Positions 26,215 to 32,987 of a stretch of 64,000 nucleotides of DNA are shown here, piece by piece; position 1 is the stretch's first letter, and every line of letters begins with the position of its first letter. The stretch comes from JBGPHT01 sp041484525. Lineage in GTDB: Bacteria > Acidobacteriota > Terriglobia > Bryobacterales > Bryobacteraceae. A program made the translations under genes and the position numbers. Under the pieces are notes generated by a model. The model ran no database searches, was not told the DNA's origin, and saw only the letters and a list, made by a program, of their open reading frames with translations. The stretch spans positions 1 through 64,000 of the forward strand of contig JBGPHT010000011.1 in NCBI GenBank assembly GCA_041484525.1, given 5' to 3'.

Positions 26215-26230
26215 CCTAATTGTTTAGGAG
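26213..26230. promoter_or_regulatory. Downstream BlaI-type operator overlapping the ribosome-binding site
   Basis: CTCCTAA-TTGT-TTAGGAG is a perfect 7-base-arm palindrome with the core CTAA-N4-TTAG at 26216-26227. Its right arm supplies the AGGAG ribosome-binding site for the GTG start at 26238. Repressor bound here would block initiation of transcription. Confidence 0.65.
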
Positions 26231-26237
26231 AGTAACC

Positions 26238-26639
26238 GTGTTCAGGCAGAAAAATTCCGATCAGACGCTCACGCCGCTCGAGCTCGCGATCATGAACGTG
26301 CTTTGGGAGACCGGACCCGCCAGCGTGCAGACCGTCCAGTCGCAGATCGAAGCCCGCAACCTTGCCTACACCACAGTGCAGACGATGCTGAACGTGCTGC
26401 ACCGCAAGGGCAAGGTCAAACGCCGGTTGCAGGACCGCGCCTATATCTATCAACCCGTTCTCAGCCGCCAGAAGGCGGTCAAGCAGGCGGTGGGCGACAT
26501 GCTCGACCGCTTTTTTGGAGGGTCGGCCGACAGCCTCGTGCTGGCCCTGGTCGAAACGCGTCGCCTGACGCCCGAAAAGCTCGCGCGCATTCAGAAACTG
26601 CTGGAGCAGCCGCGGGAGGTGAAACATGGAAACGATTAA
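26238..26639 (+). CDS. BlaI/MecI/CopY-family repressor
   Basis: 133 residues from GTG 26238, placed seven bases after AGGAG; the open frame reaches TTG 26220, but that lies inside the operator. The winged helix shows LTPLELAIMNVLWETGPASV and RNLAYTTVQTMLNVLHRKGKV, the standard BlaI recognition region. The C-terminal dimer helices follow. It represses its own operon by binding as a dimer; the BlaR1-type protease next door normally cuts it after sensing a signal. It overlaps the protease gene by 14 bases. No beta-lactamase gene is nearby. Confidence 0.9.
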   Translation: MFRQKNSDQTLTPLELAIMNVLWETGPASVQTVQSQIEARNLAYTTVQTMLNVLHRKGKVKRRLQDRAYIYQPVLSRQKAVKQAVGDMLDRFFGGSADSLVLALVETRRLTPEKLARIQKLLEQPREVKHGND

Positions 26640-27399
26640 TCGCAGTCTGCTTACTTTCTTACTAAACTCGCTCTGGCAGATTCCGCTCGTCGCCGGAATC
26701 GCCTGGATCGCATGCCGCCTGATGCGCACCGGTCCGGCCGCTCACCGCCACGCCGTGTGGGTGGCGGCCCTGGTGGCGGCGGTCCTGCTCCCCATGGCCA
26801 GTGTTTTGCCGCGCGCTCGAACCGCGTCCCCGCGCCTCACGCTCTCGTATGCGCCCGAGCTGGCCGCAAGGCCATCGTCGACGGCCGCCGCTGCTCTTAA
26901 TTCGCATGCCGCACCACCGCCAGTGGCCGAGTCCAGGACCGTAGCCTACGCTCCGGCCATCGGCGCCGCGCTACTCGCCGCGTATCTTCTGTTCATATCG
27001 TTCCGGCTCGCGAGCCTCGCCTGGGCGTGGAGAATCACGGTCCGCATCCGCGAGACTGCAAGAGCCGCGCGTCGGTCCTGTACTCCTCGAAGACGTCTGG
27101 ACCCGCTGCCTGAAGGCATTCGGCTTGAGCGATGTGGAACTGCTCTCGTCCCGCGGCGTATCGAGCCCCGTTGCGGCGGGCTCCTGGTGCCCGGCCATCG
27201 TTCTGCCGGAGTCGCTCTTCGCCGAAACCTCGGCCGACGTCCTGACCACTGCCATCGGTCACGAGATGGCGCACCTCGCCCGCCACGACTTCGCCTTGAA
27301 GCTGGCGTACGAGCTGCTCTACCTGCCGGTCTCGTTTCATCCCGCCTCGTGGGCGATCCGCCGCGGAATCGAGCAGACGCGCGAGATGGCGTGCGATGA
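26626..27399 (+). CDS. BlaR1-like M56 protease, N-terminal fragment (frameshifted)
   Basis: The gene starts inside the end of blaI. Residues 1-135 hold three membrane helices (LLTFLLNSLWQIPLVAGIAW; HAVWVAALVAAVLLP; AIGAALLAAYLLFISFR), as in BlaR1. After about 27050 the frame loses similarity and becomes Arg-rich. The correct continuation lies in the next frame (RLQEPRVGPVLLEDVWTRCL), which joins the fragment at 27125-28738. A single-base shift near 27050-27060 therefore splits one gene. Whether this is mutation, consensus error or programmed shifting cannot be told from here. Confidence 0.7.
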   Translation: METINRSLLTFLLNSLWQIPLVAGIAWIACRLMRTGPAAHRHAVWVAALVAAVLLPMASVLPRARTASPRLTLSYAPELAARPSSTAAAALNSHAAPPPVAESRTVAYAPAIGAALLAAYLLFISFRLASLAWAWRITVRIRETARAARRSCTPRRRLDPLPEGIRLERCGTALVPRRIEPRCGGLLVPGHRSAGVALRRNLGRRPDHCHRSRDGAPRPPRLRLEAGVRAALPAGLVSSRLVGDPPRNRADARDGVR

Positions 27400-28738
27400 G
27401 CTGGTCACCCGCCAACTCATCGACGCCGGCGTCTACGCGCGCTCCATCATGAGCATCGCCCGGTCCATGAGTGGGCTCTCGCAGTCGGGCTACACGCTCG
27501 GCGTCTTCGACGGCGATATCCTGGAGGAACGCATCCGGCGCCTCGTCGAGCGGCCGGTGGCCAACCTCAAGCGCGCCCGCCTGCTGCTGGCCACGGGCCT
27601 TTCCGCGCTGGCCATCGGCGCGGTCATCGCATCCGGACTCGCGTTCTCGGCGCACGCGCAAGGCGGAGCCCGCGAAGAAATGAAGCTCGCCGCCGACGCC
27701 TACAACCGCGGCGATTTCCAGACCGCCATTCAGCACTTCGAGATCGCGGTGCACGCCAGCCCGGCCAACGTGAACGCGAAGCTCTTCCTGGCGGACGCGA
27801 TGATCCGCCAGCACAACGCTGCTGGCGAAATGCCCGGCGGCCCGCTCGTCACCGGCGCCCGCGCGCAATATCTGGATGTGCTGGCGCAGGAACCGCGGAA
27901 CAAGCCGGCGCTCGAGAGCATGGTGATGACGTCGGTCGAAGCCAAGCAGTTCGCGGAGGCGCACGATTGGATCGCCAAGCTGATCCAGGCCGATCCCAAT
28001 AGCAAGACGGCGTACTACACCGCGGGCTTTCTGGCTTGGGTCACGGTCTATCCCGAGTATCAGCGCGCCCGGATCGAAGCCGGCCTGTCGCAAAACGACT
28101 ACTCCATCCCCGACCCGAACTTGCGCCGCAGCCTGCGCGAGCGCTTTCTGCCGCAGATCGAATACGGCTTCCGCATGTTGCAGACAGCCCAGCAACTCGA
28201 TCCGGACTACGACGACGCCATGGCCTACATGAATCTGCTCTGCCGCCTCAAGGCCGGACTCGTCGACAGCTCGAACGAGGCCGCCGACCTGTACGCGCAG
28301 GCCGACCGGTGGGTTGGCAAGGCGCTCGAGACGAAACGCCGCAACGCCCAGAACCGCACCCGTCAGTTGTTCCAACTGGACGTCGATGGGCCGCCTTCCC
28401 GTGCACTTGGCGCGTCTCCCGCATTGGTCATGCCGCCTCCACCGCCGCCGCCACCCGCGGCGGTGGCCGGCCGGATCGCATCGGCCGCACCCATGCCGCA
28501 GCCGCGCAATTTGAATGAGCGTCCGGGAATGTACTGGCAGGTGCTCGGCGCCGAGGGGCTGAGCGCGAATGCCTTGACCGGATCTCTCCGGCAGAAGGGC
28601 TTCAACGCTTTTGTCATAATGGCCGCCCATGAAAACCTGGTGGGTGTTGTGACCGGCCCCTACAGCGACGCGCAGTCGTTCGAGCAGGCGAAAGCCGCGC
28701 TCGAAGCCGCCGGTTTCCGCGTTCTCAGGCAGTGGTGA
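27125..28738 (+). CDS. BlaR1-like M56 protease, catalytic part with TPR and SPOR sensor
   Basis: Catalytic part of the gene that begins at 26626; the true frame is continuous from about 27053. The M56 zinc site is GHEMAHLARHD with downstream EMACDELVTRQL. A fourth membrane helix (LLLATGLSALAIGAVIASGL) follows near residue 155. The extracytoplasmic half is not a penicillin-binding domain. It starts with TPR-like repeats (AYNRGDFQTAIQHFEIAVHA), then a Pro-rich linker (eight prolines), and ends with a SPOR-like domain (MYWQVLGAEGLSANALTGSL, then VGVVTGPYSDAQSFEQAKAA). SPOR domains bind peptidoglycan strands stripped of stem peptides, so the protein may sense wall damage and cleave BlaI. Confidence 0.8.
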   Translation: MSDVELLSSRGVSSPVAAGSWCPAIVLPESLFAETSADVLTTAIGHEMAHLARHDFALKLAYELLYLPVSFHPASWAIRRGIEQTREMACDELVTRQLIDAGVYARSIMSIARSMSGLSQSGYTLGVFDGDILEERIRRLVERPVANLKRARLLLATGLSALAIGAVIASGLAFSAHAQGGAREEMKLAADAYNRGDFQTAIQHFEIAVHASPANVNAKLFLADAMIRQHNAAGEMPGGPLVTGARAQYLDVLAQEPRNKPALESMVMTSVEAKQFAEAHDWIAKLIQADPNSKTAYYTAGFLAWVTVYPEYQRARIEAGLSQNDYSIPDPNLRRSLRERFLPQIEYGFRMLQTAQQLDPDYDDAMAYMNLLCRLKAGLVDSSNEAADLYAQADRWVGKALETKRRNAQNRTRQLFQLDVDGPPSRALGASPALVMPPPPPPPPAAVAGRIASAAPMPQPRNLNERPGMYWQVLGAEGLSANALTGSLRQKGFNAFVIMAAHENLVGVVTGPYSDAQSFEQAKAALEAAGFRVLRQW

Positions 28739-28816
28739 ACGATCGTGTGAGGGGTGCCTCGGCAAGTCCGCTTTCCGCATGGAACGCCCGGTTATCGTAC
28801 CCTATGTATTCCGGCC

Positions 28817-29662
28817 ATGAGGGTGCATTTCTGGAGCGCGATTGTCTGTTTCCTGGCTTGGGCGACCGCAGCGGCCGCCCAGCGCCCGCCCGATGAAGCG
28901 CAGGCGCGCGCCATCGAAGACGCACGGCAAGTTGCTTTGAACTATTCCAAAACGCTGCCGGATTTTCTCTGTACGCAGGATATCCGCCGGTACGTGGACC
29001 CGCGAAGCCGGAGTGTGTGGTTGCCCATCGATACGCTTACCGTCCAGGTCTCTTACTTCCGCCAGAACGAAACCTATAAGCTCGTTCAGCAAAGCGGCCG
29101 GCCGGCGGAGCAGTCTTACGAATCGGTGGCGGGGATCTCCACCAGGGGGGAATTCGGGAGTACGCTTCGCTGGATTTTCGATCCCGCCTCGCAGACGGAG
29201 TTCGAGTGGAAAGCTGTGGCCCGCATCGGCGGGTATCACACCTCCGTCTATGCCTATCGCGTGGACGCCGCGCATTCCCGATATAAGCTGAGCTCCGGCG
29301 ATTTGAGTGTCGTCGCGGGCTACCACGGACGCGTCTACATCGTTCCCGGAACCAACCAGGTGCTGCGGATCACCACGGTTGCGGATATTCCCGACCGTTT
29401 CCCGATCCGCGAATCTACGGCCACTGTCGATTACAGCTATGTCCAGGTGGACGGGCGCGAGTACCTCCTGCCCGTGCGCGCGGAGACTCAGGCCGCGGGC
29501 AAGCAGCTCGGATCCACCCCTCCGAGTTCGCCGCTGACACCACTTACACGATATCGCAACGTTACGGAATTCCGTTCCTACCGGAAGTTCGCCGTGGATA
29601 GCCAACTGAAGCTCGACACCGAGGCTGACACGGACGCGAAGCCCGTGCCGGTCAAGAAGTAG
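28817..29662 (+). CDS. Secreted protein of an Acidobacteriota-type family
   Basis: 281 residues from ATG 28817, with a signal peptide (MRVHFWSAIVCFLAWATAAAA). The motif ALNYSKTLPDFLCTQDIRRY directly after it is typical of a family I recognise from acidobacterial genomes, usually annotated only as hypothetical. The mature chain is rich in beta strands (VVAGYHGRVYIVPGTNQVLR, then RESTATVDYSYVQVDGREYL), which recalls LolA-like or sheet-based binding folds; this is a guess. It follows the BlaR-like gene by 78 bases on the same strand and could belong to the same regulon. Confidence 0.6.
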   Translation: MRVHFWSAIVCFLAWATAAAAQRPPDEAQARAIEDARQVALNYSKTLPDFLCTQDIRRYVDPRSRSVWLPIDTLTVQVSYFRQNETYKLVQQSGRPAEQSYESVAGISTRGEFGSTLRWIFDPASQTEFEWKAVARIGGYHTSVYAYRVDAAHSRYKLSSGDLSVVAGYHGRVYIVPGTNQVLRITTVADIPDRFPIRESTATVDYSYVQVDGREYLLPVRAETQAAGKQLGSTPPSSPLTPLTRYRNVTEFRSYRKFAVDSQLKLDTEADTDAKPVPVKK

Positions 29663-29663
29663 T

Positions 29664-30905
29664 TCACTTCCGGTTCAGCGTCACCACGCGCCACAGCGGC
29701 TTGTCCTTCTCACCCGGATCGGGCGTGAACTCCTGACTGGTTTTGGCGGGATCGTAATCACGCCAGAGCCACGTCAGCGATTCGGGCAGCTCGGCCGAGC
29801 CTTGCGACTGGTTGTGCGTGCCCGTGCCGAACGAGAAGCGATAGTCGTAGCCTTTGATCTTGAGCGAATTCGCCAGCTCGATGTTGGCCAGCGGCCAGCT
29901 TCCGGCGCGCGGATTTTCCTGGTCCTCGGAGCCGTCCTGCAGCCACACGCGAATGTTGCGCTTGGGCTCGCGCCGTACCATGATGGGATATTCCGCGCCG
30001 CCCGCCGGGTGTTCCGCCGACGTCTGTAGCGCGGCGAAACTGCCGATCCAGCTCAGCACGCGCGAGATCTCGCCGGGTTTGAAATATGCCGCGTTGAAGG
30101 CGCAGATGCCGCCCGAACTCTCCCCCACCATGGCGCGGCTGTAGCCGTCCTGCCGCATGGGAACGGTCTTCCCGATCTCCGGCAGAATCTCCTCCAGCAG
30201 GTAGCGTGAATAGGTGTCGTTCACCGTGTCGTATTCCACCGAGCGCCGCGCGACGCCATCCGCCGTTCCGGGCTGGATGAAGATGTTGACCATCATCGGA
30301 ATGCGCTTCTGCGCCGTCAGGTTGTCGAACGCCTCGAGCACGCGATACGCGGTCATGCGCTTCATGTACATCTGGCCGTCGCCCCAGATCTCGACCGCCA
30401 GCGGCGTCTTGCCATCCCATTGCGCCGGAACGTAATACCAGACGTTGGCCTTCATTTTCGGGTAGACCTTGCTCGCCATTTCCATCGGTCCGGTCAGCTT
30501 GCCCTCGGGTACGCCGGCCTGCGGGTAGCTATCGGGACCGAACGCCGCCATGTCGGTTTTGCCGCCGAACCGCGCGCCGTCGATGATCCAAGCGAACTTG
30601 TGCGAGGTGCCCATCGCGAGCTTGCCCTGGTAGATCCACAGTCCACCGGTCTTTTTCGGAGTCTTCAGATTGCCGAGATCGATGTCGAGAACCGGCTGCT
30701 TATCAGTGGCGATGGCCCAGATGAACTCGCCGTTCTCGCCGGCCGCCGCCGTGCCCTTTTGCAGCGCCTCGTCCCCAAACGTGTCGCGCAGCCCCTGTTC
30801 CAACGCGCCCGACCCGCCGCGCGCCATTTCGATCAGCTTCTCAGTGGGAACTTTCTCCGCGAAGGCGAAGACGGAGCCCAGCAACAACACAATAATCGTT
30901 CGCAT
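29664..30905 (-). CDS. Secreted esterase of the Fes/esterase-D type
   Basis: 413 residues with a signal peptide (MRTIIVLLLGSVFAFA). An N-terminal beta-rich cap precedes an alpha/beta-hydrolase whose nucleophile is in MVGESSGGICAFNAAYF. The catalytic histidine is probably in GTGTHNQSQG and the acid in WLQDGSEDQENP. The layout (cap plus PF00756-like esterase) resembles enterochelin-esterase and feruloyl-esterase relatives; the substrate is unknown, perhaps plant-derived esters. It lies on the same strand as the DUF1552 gene, separated by a short gap that holds a dispersed repeat. Confidence 0.8.
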   Translation of the reverse strand: MRTIIVLLLGSVFAFAEKVPTEKLIEMARGGSGALEQGLRDTFGDEALQKGTAAAGENGEFIWAIATDKQPVLDIDLGNLKTPKKTGGLWIYQGKLAMGTSHKFAWIIDGARFGGKTDMAAFGPDSYPQAGVPEGKLTGPMEMASKVYPKMKANVWYYVPAQWDGKTPLAVEIWGDGQMYMKRMTAYRVLEAFDNLTAQKRIPMMVNIFIQPGTADGVARRSVEYDTVNDTYSRYLLEEILPEIGKTVPMRQDGYSRAMVGESSGGICAFNAAYFKPGEISRVLSWIGSFAALQTSAEHPAGGAEYPIMVRREPKRNIRVWLQDGSEDQENPRAGSWPLANIELANSLKIKGYDYRFSFGTGTHNQSQGSAELPESLTWLWRDYDPAKTSQEFTPDPGEKDKPLWRVVTLNRK

Positions 30906-30925
30906 GAGTTTGTACTCCCGCTTAG

Positions 30926-30950
30926 CAGAGCCGTGACTGTAAAGGAGCGG
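30926..30950 (+). repeat. Dispersed repeat, copy A
   Basis: Contains AGAGCCGTGACTGTAAAGGA followed by GCGG, matching copy B at 36751-36778 with about two changes. It lies in the gap between the DUF1552 and esterase genes. Confidence 0.5.
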
Positions 30951-30963
30951 CCGTTCCGCTACC

Positions 30964-32310
30964 CTACGTCAGATCCAGGCCTTGCAGCTTGCCTGTCGAG
31001 TCGCCGAAGTGCTCCATCCGCGCGCCCATCCGGTCCATCATGGTCAGGAACAGATTGCACATCGGGGTCTCGCGCCGATACACTACACGCCGGTCCGTCT
31101 TGATGTAATTGCCGCCGCGTCCGACGATAAGCGTCGGCAGATCCTCGTGCAGGTGGCGGTTGCCGTCCGACAGTCCCGCGCCGTAGACGATCATGAGGTT
31201 GTCGAGCAGCCTTCCGTCGCCTTCTTTGATCGTTCGCAGTTTCTCCACCCAGCCCGCGAATTGCTGCATGTGGTAGGTGTTGATCTGCGCGACTTTCTCC
31301 ATGAGGTCGGGCTTGTTCTGGTGGTGCGTGAGCGGATGGTGTCCGTCGGAAATCCCGATTTCACGGTACGCCCGCGAAGTCCCTTCGTGCGTCACCAGGA
31401 ACGTCATGACGCGCGTCAGGTCGGCCTGAAACGCGATCGTCATCATGTCGGTCATCAGCTTGAAATGCTCGGCGAAGTCGGCCGGCACGCCGTACGGCTT
31501 CTCCATGTGCGGATCGATCTGGGCGTTTTCCTTCTCCGCCTTTTCGAGCTGCCGCTCCACCTCGCGAATCGACGAAAGATACTCGTCCAGTTTGCGCCGG
31601 TCGGTCGGCCCGAGTCCCGCTTCCAGTTTGTGCGTATCCAGCGTGACGAAGTCGAGGATGCTGCGCCGATACCGTGCCTGCCGCGCCCGCGCCTGCGGAC
31701 TCAACACCACGCCGTCGCCGAACAGCCGCTCGAACAGCGCGCGCGGATCGAGGATCGGCGGCAGCGGCTGCGTCTCGCTGCGCCATGCCAGATTATTCGT
31801 GTACGCGCAGGAGTACCCCGAATCGCAATCGCCGGATTGCCGGGCGTCTTCGAGACCGATCTCGAGCGACGGGAACCGCGTCTGTTTTCCCACTTCGGCG
31901 GCCACCAACTGGTCGCACGAAACACCGCTTTTGATATTGGTGGTGCTCTTGGTGACCTGAACGCCGGTGAGGTACGATCCGCAGCAGCGACCGTGGTCGC
32001 CCGCGCCATCCAGCAGCGCGCGGCCGGTGTTGTGCGTCAGGTTGCCCATCAGCAGGACGTCGTCCTTGTACGGCTCGAGCGGTTTGAGGATGCGCGGCAG
32101 TTCCGTCAGCTTGCCGTCATTGGGCGGCGTCCAGTTGCGCATGTCGATGCCGTTCGGCACGTAGACAAACGCCATCCGCACGGGCGCTTTGCCCGGGATC
32201 TGGCTGGCGGCGAAAGAAGGCGCCATCGCGTCGAGGAAGGGAAGCGCGACCGCGGTCCCCATTCCACGCAAAAAGGTACGCCTTGGAAGGGCTTTCCGAT
32301 TCAGATACAT
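30964..32310 (-). CDS. Tat-exported DUF1552 protein
   Basis: 448 residues. The N-terminus contains a twin-arginine signal (LPRRTFLRGMGTAVALPFLD). The body matches DUF1552: APVRMAFVYVPNGIDMRNW, GNLTHNTGRALLDGAGDHGR, and IVYGAGLSDGNRHLHEDLP near the end. DUF1552 genes normally sit beside a DUF1592/1588/1587-type cytochrome gene in Planctomycetes and Acidobacteria; none is present here, so this copy is an orphan. The function of the family is unknown; export and the usual cytochrome partner suggest an extracytoplasmic redox or hydrolytic role. Confidence 0.9.
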   Translation of the reverse strand: MYLNRKALPRRTFLRGMGTAVALPFLDAMAPSFAASQIPGKAPVRMAFVYVPNGIDMRNWTPPNDGKLTELPRILKPLEPYKDDVLLMGNLTHNTGRALLDGAGDHGRCCGSYLTGVQVTKSTTNIKSGVSCDQLVAAEVGKQTRFPSLEIGLEDARQSGDCDSGYSCAYTNNLAWRSETQPLPPILDPRALFERLFGDGVVLSPQARARQARYRRSILDFVTLDTHKLEAGLGPTDRRKLDEYLSSIREVERQLEKAEKENAQIDPHMEKPYGVPADFAEHFKLMTDMMTIAFQADLTRVMTFLVTHEGTSRAYREIGISDGHHPLTHHQNKPDLMEKVAQINTYHMQQFAGWVEKLRTIKEGDGRLLDNLMIVYGAGLSDGNRHLHEDLPTLIVGRGGNYIKTDRRVVYRRETPMCNLFLTMMDRMGARMEHFGDSTGKLQGLDLT

Positions 32311-32432
32311 CCTTCAATCCCTCGGTATAGGCTGTTTTGAATCGTATCATATTCGGCAAGCGCGTACACAATCCGGCGCCGGCGACTTCGCCGCGGACGC
32401 GCTCTAAAGAGTCCCGCACCTGACAGAAAATG

Positions 32433-32788
32433 TTAGGGATTGAACAGCGGAACGCCTGCCGTTTGAGCCGCAGGAACCAACTGAGCGTCCAAGCTCGCGA
32501 GCGGTATCCGTTCCTGCATGGCGATGTTCAGGTGGGCAGCATCGCAAACGGGCAGGCCATGCTCCTGAGCGAGCAAGAACAGGTCGTCGTAGGATGCCGG
32601 CTCATCGAGCCGTACGCTCAGTTCATTCAGCGAGATAAGGAACTGTTCGTTGTCTGCTTTGCTGATCCGGCCACCGCGAAGCGCTACAGCCGAGAAGGAG
32701 ACGGCCTGAAAAACCGCCTTTGTAATCCGTCTGCTCGTCAGGAAAACCATGCGGATGCCATCGACGCATCAATGACAAGAGCCGCCAT
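32433..32788 (-). pseudogene. Decayed VapC-type PIN toxin
   Basis: Translation from ATG 32788 gives MAALVIDASMASAWFS, the start of a PIN domain with its first catalytic Asp, then stops. A second frame (from 32750) gives the rest, LLAQEHGLPVCDAAHLNIAM and IPLASLDAQL, with the later catalytic Asp residues. Between them the frame shifts, and roughly 20 residues that should carry the conserved Glu are missing. The toxin is therefore a real pseudogene, not only a sequencing slip. Its start overlaps the antitoxin relic stop by one base (TGATG). Confidence 0.7.
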
Positions 32789-32967
32789 CAACGGCGCCCA
32801 TAGTTGATGTAGTCGCGGGACGACCAACCCTCGGGGATCCGGCTTAACGCGCTTTTGAATCTCCAGGATTCGCGCGCCGGCGTCAGCCCGCTTGCGCCGC
32901 TTCTCAGCGTCGTCAGTGGGCGAGCCGTTGGAGCCCTTCTGCTGCAGACCCGTTTGATAGACATCAA
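32788..32967 (-). pseudogene. Decayed antitoxin partner of the PIN relic
   Basis: The minus strand encodes KRRKRADAGARILEIQKRV, then KPDP, and in the next frame EGWSSRDYINYGRR with a stop at 32788-32790. This is a plausible small antitoxin tail, as in VapB-like proteins that precede PIN toxins. The frame break coincides with a run of four G (32833-32836 on the plus strand); removing one base restores the frame. The upstream start is unclear. Confidence 0.5.
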
Positions 32968-32987
32968 CGCCCCGGCCGCCGTGCGTC

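Noticed and set aside
26238..28738. Beta-lactam resistance operon (blaI-blaR)
   Set aside because: There is no penicillin-binding sensor domain and no beta-lactamase gene nearby; only the regulatory scaffold is shared.
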